The notes under the pieces: generated by a model
What the model saw: only the letters and a program-made list of their open reading frames with translations
What the model was told of the DNA's origin: nothing
Database searches by the model: none
Part shown: positions 1 through 12,919 of the stretch, one piece after another
How positions within the stretch are numbered: position 1 is the stretch's first letter
Layout: every line of letters begins with the position of its first letter
Program-made: the position numbers and the translations under genes
From: Lagopus muta
Taxonomy: Eukaryota; Chordata; Aves; Galliformes; Phasianidae
Reading direction: 5' to 3'
DNA: 64,000 bases
NCBI RefSeq assembly: GCF_023343835.1
Contig: NC_064439.1
Span: 40,665,508-40,729,507, forward strand

Positions 1-3000
1 AGCAGTGTAGGACTCGGCTGCAGGTCTGCAGAGGTCAGAACGCAGGTGGGACTCTGCAAGTGCCAGGGAAGGAGTGACCTGAGGATTTGCTTCACACCTG
101 AACATCCCCAACAGACATCAAAAATGACAGTCTGACACACAAGGGCTCCTCTGGTCTCTGAGTACATCTGCAGGCACGTGACCTTTCCCTTTGTCCTGCC
201 TTTCTTCCAGAACTGAGGGAATTTCAACCTGTATGGATAAACAGTGATTTAGAGATCAGACCTACGTAATCCTAGTTTCCTTCAGCACAGAAGTCAGAAA
301 AAGTAGCATCGTAGATGTTGGTGTTTTAGCAGATGACCTATATGGAAGCTGGGGTACGGCGCAGGGCATAGCTGGAGGCAGATGAGGGAAAATAGGACAC
401 AAATCTGCAGAACTCAATACTCATTTGTTTTGCTGCTCGTAGAGCAGTATGATTACCTGGGACAGCACTTGTAATGAGCTTCAGCACCAGTTTCTGCTTT
501 GTCTTGATCAAGAGAGGTAACAGCAGAATTTTTCCGGAGACATTTGAATGAATAAATGGTTTTTGTTTCAGAAACCAGGGGAAGTGTGACTATTATTATT
601 ATTAATGAGTGTTGTCATCATGCCCATTTCGTAGATATGTTGCAGCTAATTTTAACCAATGTGCCAACTCTTTCTGAATTCACATGAAAATACATCATCT
701 TAAGACACATGAAAATATCAGGAACGTGCTCACCTACAAGCTCAGTGCAGGAATTTTAGATAGCTGAAAAAGCAGCCAACTGCATCTCTTCGAGCACTTC
801 TCCTCTGCCCTCCAGGCTGGCTGTGGTTTTCTACTTCCAGTTGTTATTTTGGCTGGGTCACTCTACAGGACTATTTTGGGGTACACATTGGCCACTAGCT
901 ATTTTTTGCCTCCAGCTAACTAGCTGTAGAGACACTGCTTGGGAATCCCAGTCATCCATCCTCACTGGATGCTGAGATCTTGATCAGGCTGTAACACCGA
1001 GAGAAGTGTTGCAAGACCAGCTGGTGTTAATGACAAGTCCATGAAGCACATACCCAGAATCTCGTCCTGGCAACATTTGCAGGAGCTGGGTTAGGCTCCA
1101 AGGAGAGTCCAAGATTAACAACCAGGGAGGAGAGCAGAGATTACAGGAGTCAGACATGCAGTCATCTTGGGTGAGCTCCGAATCCTCCATTCCTTCCAAA
1201 GACAACTTTGTAGATGACAAAGTGAGAGGTTTGCTTCTGAAATGCAGGAATTACTGCAGGGATGGTAATGAGATCAATAAACTTGACAACTGCTAGTTAG
1301 ATGTCAAGCCTGGGAGAGAACCTGCGTTTTTGCTATTAATAATCAGACTGAGTTCTGGTAATGCTGCATACACAGATTGCCTCCTGAGCAGGCTGTAAGT
1401 CACCACCAAGTGGGAGTTTCTGGATGAGCTCCACAGTGACCCATACCATTGGATCTCACCAGTTATGGATGAGCCTGTGTTCACTGTCACTGTCATAGCC
1501 TCAGTGAGTCAGGCATGAGGACTGAAATCAGGCGGCCGAGAAAGGAGGTGACTTCCTGTCCCTCTCAAAGACAACCTGCTGGGTTGCCAACATTCACTTA
1601 TATCACTTGTTGGCATAATTCTCGGAGATGCTCAGCCTAAAACTGACCACTACTGACAGCTGGTCTGAGTAACCACACAACCCGGGACGCAGTGTTTAAT
1701 CCACAACCTTCCCGGCTGTCATTCCAGCAACATGGAAGCCATCAGGCACAAGACTTTTCACCAATTCACTGGTTAAGGTAACTTACAGATCAGTGATGAT
1801 CAGTCTGCATGTGCTATTCTTTGTCTAACTTCATATTTCGCATCCTAAGACAGTCTAGCCAGTCAAGGTGGGAGTCACCTCACCTGACATCAGATGTCTT
1901 CATCAGAGCTGCCCTTTATAATCAAGAAGAGAAGTGGGTACTTGTAAGATATGAGTCACCTGCCCTCTTTCAGATGTCTGCACTGGGATGAGATGACTCA
2001 TCTGCTTCACAGTGACTACAAAGGGAGCTCAACCAGCAAGTTCAGATAAGACATTTCCACTGCAATGCCTACGGTTGGATGAATACTATTCTTAATATCT
2101 TCAGGTGTGTCACTGGCCCTATCTCACTTCTGATCTGCCATTTCTGAACAAAACAATATGTTTGCCCTGAGTCTGAATCCCACCTACTTCCAGCCCTGCA
2201 AATATGGAGATATGGAATGAGTTCTTGGAGCTCAGCACTCAGAGTGTGGTACAAATGAGAGGACACCATTTTACAAGTACAAACCTCAAACTGGATAAAA
2301 AGTCTGGGACTCAAGCTTTGTCTTTTATTCCCTGTAAGAAAATCCCAAAGGCTGCTGGGCTTCTTGAAGGGAACAGCTGTAGAGACAGCTCGAGTTTGCA
2401 GGAGACAATGCATGAGCCTTTGGCGCCCAACCTCCCGTTTCCCTCAGCCTTTTCTCTCCCCTCCTTTCTGCAAAATATGGGCTCTTTCTGAGCACCTCAG
2501 TCCTTGCCTCCTGCTGATCCCACTGCTGCAGCCCTGCAACATTTTCCCAAAGATTGACTGGGGTACAAATCAAGGGTTGTAAGGAGTGGACATTGAAAGG
2601 AAAAGCTAAGATGTACCACAGATCCTGCCAGCTGCATGAAATAAATAATCTGGGCACCAAAAAGATTTTTTTTCACTCCAGCCTCTTTTCATTAAAATGA
2701 GCGGTTACTTATGACACCAATACAAACTTCTCCAACAGAATGATCTTCAGTGGACAGTATCTCTTTAAATAATTTTTTTCTAATCTAATAACTAACTTCA
2801 TCAAGCATCCAAAATCGATGCTTTCTGGTAGACATGGACCCAAACCCATTAAGACCCTTATTATTCAAGCGTGTGCTTCCCTTCAGCTTTTATCTCCCCT
2901 CAGGGATTTTCATAGCAAAGCAGGCTTTTGTGATTTTGTGTGTGTGATTTTTTTTTTTTTTTAATTAGCCCTTCTGCCCTGGAGTCTTCTATTTGATTTT

Positions 3001-3654
3001 CCAGCATCCAGGGAAGTGATTTTTTGACTATGCAATACTTGAATAGAATTTTTTTCCCTCTTAGTTCTTCATTATCAATGATAATAAAGCTTCATGAAAG
3101 ACATGTAGAGGCAGCAAAGCACAAAAGCAAGGCAACCCTTCAAAGGGGAAGCCTCTCATCATGGGATCTTGTTTGTCTGACGTGCACAAGCGAGCAGTCC
3201 ATGGGGGTGCACAAGTGTACATCAAGTGGCTTTGGCAGAGCTGCCTGACACCCGTGCTCTTGAGCACCTGGAGTTCTATGAGTGCTGTTGGTGTATTTTT
3301 GTTTTTATTTTCTGTTTTTCTTTAATTTCATTTCGTTTAATGTGGAGACCAGACCACTTGCTCAGCTACATCTATGGGAGAGCTTGTAATTATCACAGCC
3401 TTTTCTGCTATTAACTAAGGCATTGGCCTCCTTTCCTTTGCCCTTACTTATTTCGGCCCTCAGCTGGCAATCACCAAAGCTCTACAGCTTGTTCAGAGGC
3501 TGGGACATGGAAACCAAGATGCTAAAGCTTTCAGTAGCCAGTATATATGGATGGGAAGTGGGTGCTTTGCTAAGTTTTCCTGCTGGTTTTAAACCTGCAC
3601 GGCAGTTTGTAAAGGAAACTCAGTGTGAGCTGACAGCAAGTTGCACTAGACAAT

Positions 3655-3696
3655 TTTAGTGGTCTTTTCCAATCTGAATGACTCTATGATTATGAT
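3655..3696 (+). mobile_element. CR1 3' tail fragment
   Basis: Short CR1 terminus (AGTGGTCTTTTCCAATCTGA then ATGACTCTATGATTATGATT). The body is missing or too diverged to see. Confidence 0.6.
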
Positions 3697-4724
3697 TCAA
3701 AATTGCTGTAGAATCGTGTGGCAGCTTCAGACAGGAACTCCAAAAGCGAGCGGCTCTTCTCCTGTTTGTGGAGGAAGAGCTCTGTAACCTGAAAGCCTCG
3801 TTTAGATGTCCGTGCAAATCAGTTCAGTCAAATATCATCTGGCTACACATCTCCAGCTAACAGAGCTTCCATCTTGAGCTGTACCCACCTGAGCTGCAAA
3901 AATCCCCATAGCCTGGAAGCTTTGTGGCTGTGCACAGTTCTGGGGAAAGACACAGTAATAGCAGATGCAATATGGAAGATGTTGATCGTGTAACACAACC
4001 GAAATTGCCAGAAGTGTCTGTCACATAGAGAAATTTGCTTTGCTTTCTTGGCCCAATAGGGCCATTTCCAAAGGTAATTGCTTCTTAATGTAATCTTGTC
4101 AGCAGTGAGCCCTAGACCAGGACTGAGGGCTCTGAGTTGTGTAGTAATTTTCATACTGATTCCATACGTTGTCATATTTAAATTGGGTTGCCATAGAATT
4201 TCTGATCCTGATCCTGAGACGCTACTCCACACAAAAGGAGAATTAGAGCAGGGCTTATCACCTTCTCGCCCCGTGGCTTTGGGGATATGGCTTTTCTCAT
4301 TCTGCATCAAAAGCACTGGAGATCATTTCCAGTATGGCTGTGTGCTTTTCCTTGTGTTTCTGTGGGATCCCTGCACTCAGGACGAACTAGATGGTCAAGA
4401 GCAAGGCAAGGTTGTGCATAAGGCCAGTTTTTAACAGAGCAGGAAAAACAGTGGACAAAATTGGGGTTTTATCCTTGCCCAATGCACAATATTCTGGCTC
4501 TGCTGTTTGGGTGGCTTTGTCCCTCACATCCTACCTGCCTCCATGCCTTCTGTAAGCAGTGCTGGGGGAGAAATGTGAGGAAAGATCTGCTGATCTGTAC
4601 ATTGCAGGAGGCTGCAGGGGAAGAACCTATGGAGTGACAAGTTTTCCCTGCAGAGAACATAATTTCTGCATAGGTAAGCACTGCAGGGCTGAATGGAAAC
4701 CTGCTTTTGTGCAGATTGCATCAG

Positions 4725-4954
4725 ATTGCAGATTTCAGACGGGATATGAGGAAGAATTTCTTCTCAGGAAGAGCAGTGAGGCAGTGGCACAGGCTGCCCA
4801 GAGAGGTGGTGCATTGTCCCTGGGGGTCTTCAAGAACCGTGCGGATGTGGCACTGAGGGATGTGATCTAGTGGTATGGTAGTGATGGGCTTGATGGTTGA
4901 ACTAGATGAACTTAGAGGTCTTTTCCAGCCTTAATGACTCTATGATAAGAATGG
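4725..4954 (+). mobile_element. CR1 3' fragment
   Basis: Contains the hallmark GGCACAGGCTGCCCAGAGAG, then a diverged TTCAAGAACCGTGCGGATGT segment, and ends with CCTTAATGACTCTATGAT. Confidence 0.9.
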
Positions 4955-5122
4955 GCTGACAGCCGCTGTAAAACCACTCTGCATGGCTTTCCTTTATGTT
5001 TCCTTCTCCAAGGATAGGTGCAGTTAGGCAAGCTGCACTTGCCTAACTTGCTTTCAGGAACATGCTGGTCTCCATCCCTTTGTAAGACTGCAAGAGACAG
5101 GGTCTGGGTTTGAAGAATTGTT

Positions 5123-5548
5123 ACAGAATCATCACAAAATCATGAGTTGGAAAAGACCCTTAAAGATCATCTGGTCCAACTCCCCTGCAGTGAACAGGAA
5201 CACCTACAGCTCCATCAGGATGCTCAGAGCCCCATCTAGCCTCACCTTGAGTGTCTCCAGGGATGGGGTAACCCCTGGGCAACCTGTGCCAGTGCATCAC
5301 CACACTTACTGTGAAAAATGTCTCCCTTATATCCAATCTAAATCTCCTCTCTTTTAGTTTGAAGCCATTTCCCTTTGTCCTGTCACAACAGATCCTGCTA
5401 AAGAGCCTACCTCCTTCCTTACAGCCCCCATTTAGATACTGAAAGACTGCTCTCAGGTCCCCCCCAGCCTTCTCCAGGCTGAACAGCCCCAGCTTTCTCA
5501 GCCTGTCCTCGTAGAAGAGGTATTGCATCCCTGGGATCATAAGAAAGC
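5123..5548 (-). mobile_element. CR1 3' fragment, minus orientation
   Basis: Reads as reverse-complement CR1 from its 3' tail (ACAGAATCATCACAAAATCA) through the GGCTGAACAGCCCCAGCTTT segment. GC-rich unique sequence follows. Confidence 0.92.
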
Positions 5549-8477
5549 CACGTTCCTTTGGTTTCCCTTTCCTGAGCAACCTACTGTTTGGCAGGCTCAG
5601 TGCACAGCATCCCATTCGTAATGAAGACGCACCCCAGTGGGGCTGCTACCTCGGCGTGGGGACACAAATCCATGGGAGGCACGCAGCTGTCAGGGCGGAG
5701 GGCAGCCCCCAGCTGCCACACTCACAGCGATGCTCCCCTCTCAGGCACCTCCTGCCATCCGCTCCCGGCTGAATTCGAGCTGCGTCCACGTTCCCCCCCT
5801 CCCCCCATCTCCGCTTATCACCGCTGCTGTCTCCGGCAAATTGCCCCCTCTGTGCTGGCTGCACCGCTAATGAGACAAGCTTTGGTTCTTGGTTTGGGTA
5901 TTGTTCCATTCCTTTCCGCCCATCTGCAGCAGCAGGCTGACTCCCGCACCCCATTGGGGCGGTTGTTTGTGGACGTGCCACAGAGAACAGAAACAATTGG
6001 GAAAAGCAGAGCCGAGCGCTCTCCTGCTGCACCACGCGGCTGCTGTGGCAGTGGAGCCCCAGTGCCGCAGGAGAGGGCACAGCCTCTGGTAAATCGGGTG
6101 AACCTCCTCATTGCTTCCTCTGCGAAAAACAGCACCACGCATCCCTTTCAAAATCCGCAGCTCCTGGCAATAGAGCAAGCCAGGAATAAGTACATGTAGC
6201 CATGTAACAATGCATATATCGCCATTTAGATGAGTGTAATTAATGCACGCACACTGGCATGGGCTCACGGGCATCAGGCAGAGAGCAGAGATGAGGAGAT
6301 CTTGAATTCTGCAGGGTGCAGGGCAGCAGTGGGGCATGGCCTGGTGGCAGGGCAAGGATACATTGTTTGGAGGAAGAGGATGCTTGCTGTGCTGCCACTG
6401 GTTCCTGGAGCTGAAACCTTAATCACGCTGGTAGTAAAGGGGAGCCGCCCGTCAGTTAGCCACAAAAATACCTTTCTCTTTGTTTTTTCACCTCGAATAT
6501 AGTTCTTATGTTATTAGGCTTACAGTGTCATGAGCCACCAGAGCAAAGGGAACACACATTAGTGACGGCCCATGGATAATGTTTACTGAAAAAAAGGGGC
6601 AGTGGCATTACGCAAGCCATCGCCTCTCCTGCTGCAGACATGTCCCCTAAGCAGCCAGAAGACGGGAAAGGTGGACGGGGTAAATGCTGAGCTCTGAATT
6701 CCTGAGCCACCCAGCCTGTTACTAATTACCGCTGTTAAATATTGACACAGTGAGTGCACACAGAGCTCCCAGCAGAGCTCCGTGCCCCGTGGCAGCAGCA
6801 GCCCAGCAGAAGAGCAGCTCCCAGCAAGCGGACATTGCGGGACCCCAACGCACCCCACATGCACAGGCTGGCAGACATGTGGGATGTGATGGTGAGAATT
6901 ATTACCCCTTTTGGGGTAACCTGTGATGGAGATAGCCCATGCCAGGAGTCAGCATCATCCCCTTCTCTGTGGAAAGAACCAGTTCTGTTGCCATTTAAAT
7001 TGTACTGAGTTTCCAAAGCCCATGGAGATGCGAAGTCCATCCCCTTTCATGCTCTTTGTGTGATGAACGTGAAGCCATGCTCACAAGGCTGGCAGCACGT
7101 GCCTTGGCTGATCTACTGCTGTGCTGCAATCTCTGTTTCAAGGGACACTGCATGGGGCCAGTTATCTAATTAACGGCTCGTGTGATGTGTGCTGGGCACT
7201 GCTCAGGGAGCCTGATGAAGCCAGACCGTGACTGCATTACCGGTTCTGCAGGTAGGGCCTTCCCTCCCTTTTTTTCGATGACGCCACCAAGAAACTACAC
7301 ATTTACAAAGCCCAAAGGAATGTAGTAAGAGCCATAGCGTGGTCATTCCCAGAAGGGTGCCTCCTGCTATCTGACAGAGCTGGAAAAACAAGCAGCACTT
7401 GATCAGGGGAAAGAGCTGCTGCCATGCAGCTACAGAAGCCATGAAAAACTCTTTGCTGTCTCACAGAGCCACCTTGCACTCAAGCGCAGACATTTCCCAG
7501 AGGTGAGGAGAGGCCCAGCGGACTGTGTTTTGCAATTTATGCTTTGCATTAATAATCCTAGTGTAGTATGCCCCAGTGGCAACGCCAAACTTCAGGAGGA
7601 GTTCTGGCTACCTCGGGCCAGCAGCAGCCAATTATGACAGCCAGGGCACAGGCGGGCAGGCTTGGCATGCATGGCTCAGTGTTGCCACTCCCCATTGCTG
7701 CTGCGTGACTCACAGCAGCTCACAGCCTTCTTGACAAAGGTTTTACAGAGACAAAAAGAAGCACAGCAAACAAGAAGGAGTAGAACAATAAGAACCCTTG
7801 AGAAAAGCCAATATAAAATTTTCCTGACTTTTATTAACTGAAAGGGATGGTGTGATGCGATAAAAACTGGCACTGATTTTTCTGTATGAATTCCCTGTTT
7901 CAAGCACAATATGTCCTTCTTAACAAACCATACAAAGTCTCAGTTCTTGACAAATGCCTATGCTGGAAGTGAGTGTATCATCCATAAGGGCACAGAAAAA
8001 ATGGAGCCCTGTGCTTGGAGGGTGGCCAGCAAAACAGCCGGGAAAAAGGCAGTCACAGTTCTCTACACACTGACCAGGATTAAAAACTGGGGAGAAAGAG
8101 GTTGGTTTTGCCAACTGCAATCACAATTATTAGCCAGCAGCTGTAGCTGGGAAGGGGGAGAGCAGCACAAGGGGTGAATGCAAGCTCACATCCACTCAGG
8201 GATGTGACACAAGCTCTGAGCCCACGCATGCGCTAGCAGTGTCCTGCAGTAAATGCAGTGTTGGCGTCAGGTGTCCCTTCCAAGCCTCTGCAGCACTGGG
8301 GCACAGGGGGACCCATACCAAACTCAGCCCTCTTACACTTACAAGCTTACACTTGTGTGACATTGATCTTGATGCCAGCAGTCACAAAATCTTCCCAGAC
8401 ACTGGCTGGTGATAACAAGACAGAGGGCTTTGCTACAGATACATGTGCTCGTACCTTCTCCCTGGAAGGATGGGATA

Positions 8478-8660
8478 GAAACATAGAATAGAATCATAGA
8501 ATCAGTAAGGTTGGAAAAGACCACTAAGACCATCTAATCCAATGGCCAACCTGTCCCCACCATGCCCACCGACCACGTCCCTCAGTGCCACAGTGCCTTG
8601 GACACCTCCAGGGACGGTGACTGCACCACCTCCCTGGCCACGTAGCTCAGGCCAAAGCTT
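8478..8660 (-). mobile_element. CR1 3' fragment, minus orientation
   Basis: Starts ATAGAATCATAGAATCAGTA followed by GGTTGGAAAAGACCACTAAG. It fades after the CACCACCTCCCTGGCCACGT segment. Confidence 0.92.
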
Positions 8661-8814
8661 CCCACAACTCAGCTGCAGTCCCAGGCAGGATGGGTTCCAC
8701 CAGCACTGGGTGGTGCGGACACCAGCTCCCATCCAGCACCCATCTGCAGGCCAGGAGCGAAGCTGCTTTTATCATCGCTGTAACGCTTAGGTGGACTGAA
8801 AATTTAGGCTCTGC

Positions 8815-8827
8815 TGCCCTCTAGGGG
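8815..8827 (-). promoter_or_regulatory. Candidate CTCF-binding core
   Basis: The minus strand reads CCCCTAGAGGGCA, one difference from the commonly cited core CCASYAGRKGGCR. It is isolated between CR1 fragments in the region downstream of MTURN. Single-motif evidence only. Confidence 0.35.
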
Positions 8828-8949
8828 CCTGCTATAAAACCCCAAAGCGTAAAGCATTGATGGCCGATCTTTCGGACAGTCTGTCAGGGAGACTTGTGCT
8901 TAACATAGCCGACATCCACTTCTGGGCGCTTCACCACTGCTGTAATTAG

Positions 8950-9080
8950 AGTCATAATTACAGAGTCGTTAAGGCTGGAAAAGACCACTAATATACCCCA
9001 GTCCAACCCCCACCATGCCCACTGACCATGTCCCTCGGTGCCACATCCACTCAGTTCCTGAACATCTCCAGGAATTATTC
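8950..9080 (-). mobile_element. CR1 3' fragment, minus orientation
   Basis: GTCGTTAAGGCTGGAAAAGA tail, then the CCACCATGCCCACTGACCAT segment. Confidence 0.88.
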
Positions 9081-11643
9081 AAATCTGGCCCAAGTGCTGC
9101 TTCTTCCACTTCACTATTACAGTCACAATACCTTGGGAAAAGTGCACAAGCAAGGCAAAGTTATCGTAGAGAGGAATAACCAGGTATCATATAATTGCTG
9201 CTCTTATTTCAGCACAAGAGAGGCACCTGGGAGCTTGAAGAGTTGTTTGCCTTCTCCCACTGCATCAGTATGGCTAGTAAAAGATATTACATCCTTTTCT
9301 ACAAATCTTGCTTTAGTTTTGTCTTCACAGCACAGATGCATACACCGAGGCACTAGAAATAAAGCTCAATGTGCTTTTTTATTGTGTTTCATCACACACT
9401 GAGCAAGTGGTGGAAACAGGAATCTTTTCACAGAGAAGAGGGAAGGTGAAAACTTGGAGTAAGGTAGTGTTAATTCTGAGACAGCACACCAACCTGCTAA
9501 GGAGGGGTAACTGCAGTTCCCAGCTGGTTCTGCTTGGTGACAGCTCTGCTGGGAGAGAGTAGGCCAGAGATACAGAGGCAACACAAACCTCCAGTGCATT
9601 TGTTCTCCTTGAGACAGAGCCAAAATGCGGCAAAGCCCTGGGGCAGCCTGCTTTCTTAACTGAGGAAGGAGATCTGGAGCATGGACAGACCTGTGTGTGG
9701 AGCAGCATGCCCCGGCTCAGCCACCATCTTGTGTGGGGTCCCTGGCCTCAGAGAAAGGCCCACTGTCCCACAGCTGACACCTACATGAGCAGGGTGCTGC
9801 CATCCACAATTGTAAAGGTGACTGCAGCTTTGGAAAAAGGAGAAGTCCATCCAGCCGATCTGAGCAGGCAGTGTGTTCCCAGCAGCTGCAGACGGGCTGG
9901 GTCCATCGCCTCTTTCATAGGAGCAGCTGTATATGTAAGAAGACAGTAGCAGAGCCCAACCACTGCCTCAGCCACACTCAGGTGTCCCTCAAGAGGCTGT
10001 GAGTTCCGTGCTGCCAGGATTGTTCACCAAGGGAGCCAGCCAGTAGGCACTCTACAGGCAGGAGCCTTGGAGTTGCCAATGAGGGCTCTGGATGTACCAC
10101 AGCACACACCATGGCCACAGTCCTCCCACAGAGCACTCACACCACATGAAGGGCCAAGAATGCAAGGCAAAGTGCTAAGTTAAAGCACTCGCTCTTGGGC
10201 TGAAAATGCTCTTCAACCCACAGACAAGAGACTCGTGACAAAAGGAAACAATTGGCAGCATTCCTGCCACTAAATCAGAGTGAGAAGATGTCAAAGTGAC
10301 AATTAAAATGGCAGTGTTTAAAAAAAAGAGGCAAATGAGTTGAACATAACTTCCTATTTTCATTTAAACGTCGTTACATGTCTGTTAATTAGAACAGATG
10401 TCTCCCTAATCTGTGCAAAACAAAAGAGGACCTGGGAAATCTGAAACACTTGCTCATCTGCAAATATTACCACTAATTCCCATGTTCTGACAGCAAATCT
10501 TTCGCACTAAATGGAAAGACCTGGCAGTTCAGGATCCTGTCTTGCAGAGCAGGGCTTATTCTGCAACACCCAAAGCTCAGATGAAATCATTTTCTCCTCC
10601 TTACACCTGCAAACACCAGGTGTATCTCGGGAAACACAAGCCTCTCCTCCTCTTCCTCACACACATTTTAGCTACACTTTACCCCATCAGGACCCCTGTT
10701 TAGTTTATTTTGCTCACAGAGAAAAGACTCCATCAGTCACTAGCATTTGGTAAGCTCTTTAATGGCAGCCTATAGTGTAACTACACTGTTGGATTTGACA
10801 CCTCGGTGGTGGGAGAGGAAGGAGGAAGGGAAGAATAGACAGGGCTCCTCTGGAGGCTCACACCTGATAAAGCATTGAGCAAAAGGGCAACACTTGACAG
10901 CTTTGAAGTCCAAAAGAGACAGAGATCTTCCAGTCAGAAAAACAAATGGTGGCAAGCTCGGCAAGGACAGTCTTCACATGGTGTGGTCTAACATTATTAC
11001 TGCTTGAGGTGTTGAGCTCTGACTGATCCCCACATCATTATAGGAAAACTCAACAACAAAAAGATGTTGATGACTAAAATCTGGGGCTGTCGTTTCCACT
11101 GCCACCCCAAAGATGAAAGCAGACATCCTTTATACACAGTGCTACTGCAGATCTCTGCCTACAGGAGCAGCAGCATGTCAGTGCAAAAAGGAAATTTCAG
11201 AGTTGGATGTATTTTACATGAAACCAGACAGCTTTGTTTAGTAGCTCATTTGAAGACTGTTTCTTCAGACAAAGGAACAGCCTCTTTGTTAATCTGAGCA
11301 TTTGTGACCACACTGGGATGGACAGCACTCTGGTACACAGCTTTGCAGAAACTGGGGTTTGTGATAACACAGACGTTTCTTCAGGTATTTTCTTCCTTAA
11401 AAAAAGCCCTTAGCTATGAGGGGAAAAAAACCATGCCAGAGATACAGACTGCAGCCAGAGAAACCTCACTTTCTGGATGCCCAGCCAGGACAGTTTAAGG
11501 GGGCCTGATTTTTGAAAGGTAGATTAGTTAGATAGGCATCAGTCTCACACCCTTGTGAAAGGGGTCTTCTTCACCCTCTTTGGCTGCTTTGTCTTTTCTG
11601 GATATGGGAAATTCTGAGGACTGAGCAGTATTGATGTGGGGTA

Positions 11644-11705
11644 AGGATGGACATGAGGAAAGGATGTACATGAGGGAATGATGGACGTGAGGGAAGGATG
11701 GATCA
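11644..11705. repeat. Minisatellite, about 3.5 copies of a 17-18 bp unit
   Basis: Units approximately AGGATGGACATGAGGAA at 11644, 11661 and 11679, then a partial copy. Confidence 0.75.
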
Positions 11706-12919
11706 AGTGTTAACCTTGCTGATCGCAAGCTGGGTCCCTGTGAAAGATCAAAACACAAGCTCAAAAAGGCTTGTCCCCTATGGCATCTTTGCAGGGCAAT
11801 ACCCATACTGTCATTGCAGTCAATATTCTATCACAGCCTCACATCCCAGCTTCCAGAGGAGAAAAGGCCAGTCACTCGCTAAGCAGCCTCGCAGGAACAT
11901 CTGCTGCCCCCAGCCACCATCTCACCCAGCATACCTTACACATGACTCTGCACCAAAATGCAGCAGCAGTCATATAGTCAGGTTGCCAAAGCAGAACCAG
12001 CTTGGGCTGCTCCCCTCCTAAGGAGCATTTTTATGAGCAGGCACCTTTCAAAGGCACTAAACAAAGAGGAACCAGCCCCGGGCAGAGCTGAAGAAGCCTG
12101 CCATCAGGCCATCATGTTCAGGGGCGTGTTACTCCCCACATCTCTGTGAGGAGAAAGTTTGCCAGTGTTTTTTCTCAATGCATCATTAGCAAATCCTGTT
12201 AAAGAGTTTTTTACTGCATACTTCATAAAGCAGCTTCCTGCTCCCTGCCCATCACTCTGACCTACTCACACAACACCACAAATTACACAGCTAGGGAAGA
12301 GGAGAAGGCCTTTTAGTTTTTCTCAGCTCCTTCTTCCCTCATCAACTCAATGTATTCATTGGGCAGGATGCTAGCAGAAACAAGTGACTGTGCTCAGGAA
12401 TGCCCAGAGCAGTTTTTACATGCACTGCAGAGGTTCAATAAGCAGATACCTTGCAGGTGGTTGGGGTGGTCTCCAAATCCTGGCATCTCCCCAAAAGGGT
12501 CCTTTTCCTCCTCTCACCGAATTTCACAGGGACCCAGCTGCTGAAATCCACCCAAAGCTCAGAGCAGGGCAGTGGCAGAGCCCTAACCCACATTCTCTTA
12601 CTGAGTCCCCACACCTGCAAGTGTTTGCACATGTGTTCACAGGTGCAGCCTCTCAGTGTGGCAGCCCAGCCAGGGCCACGCTGTCTTCAGTGAGTTACTG
12701 AATGGTTACCAACCCCAAAATGTAGAGGACTGAAGAACAAATAAACACAAATAAAACTTGTAAATACTTTGTGATACGATGAAGCATTAGGTAAGTGTGG
12801 AACACGTAACATGATCATACAGAAATGTATTTGGTCAAAGGAAGCAATCAACATTTTTTGATAAAATACATTCTATATTAATGCTCATTCACATTTAACA
12901 CACACGTCACTTAAGTTTT

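Larger units (their letters stand above)
1..12900. other. Apparently gene-free region downstream of MTURN
   Basis: Apart from the CR1 fragments, minisatellite and CTCF-like motif listed separately, I see no coding exon, RNA gene or intact transposon. ORFs are short and repeat-like, or low in coding character. GC-rich unique sequence at about 5.6-6.1 kb lacks a convincing gene start. ZNRF2, the next gene after MTURN in human, was not seen. Confidence 0.7.

Noticed and set aside
3843-4316. 157-aa minus-strand open frame
   Set aside because: No family recognised, irregular composition, no promoter, splice or poly(A) context. It may be an old unclassified repeat.
4725-5548. Oppositely oriented CR1 copies as one inverted-repeat element
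   Set aside because: They are independent CR1 insertions with different bodies, separated by about 170 bases of unique DNA.
8830-8840. TATAAAA in the left intergenic region as a promoter
   Set aside because: No GC-rich core, start or open frame follows on either strand; a single TATA-like string is expected by chance.
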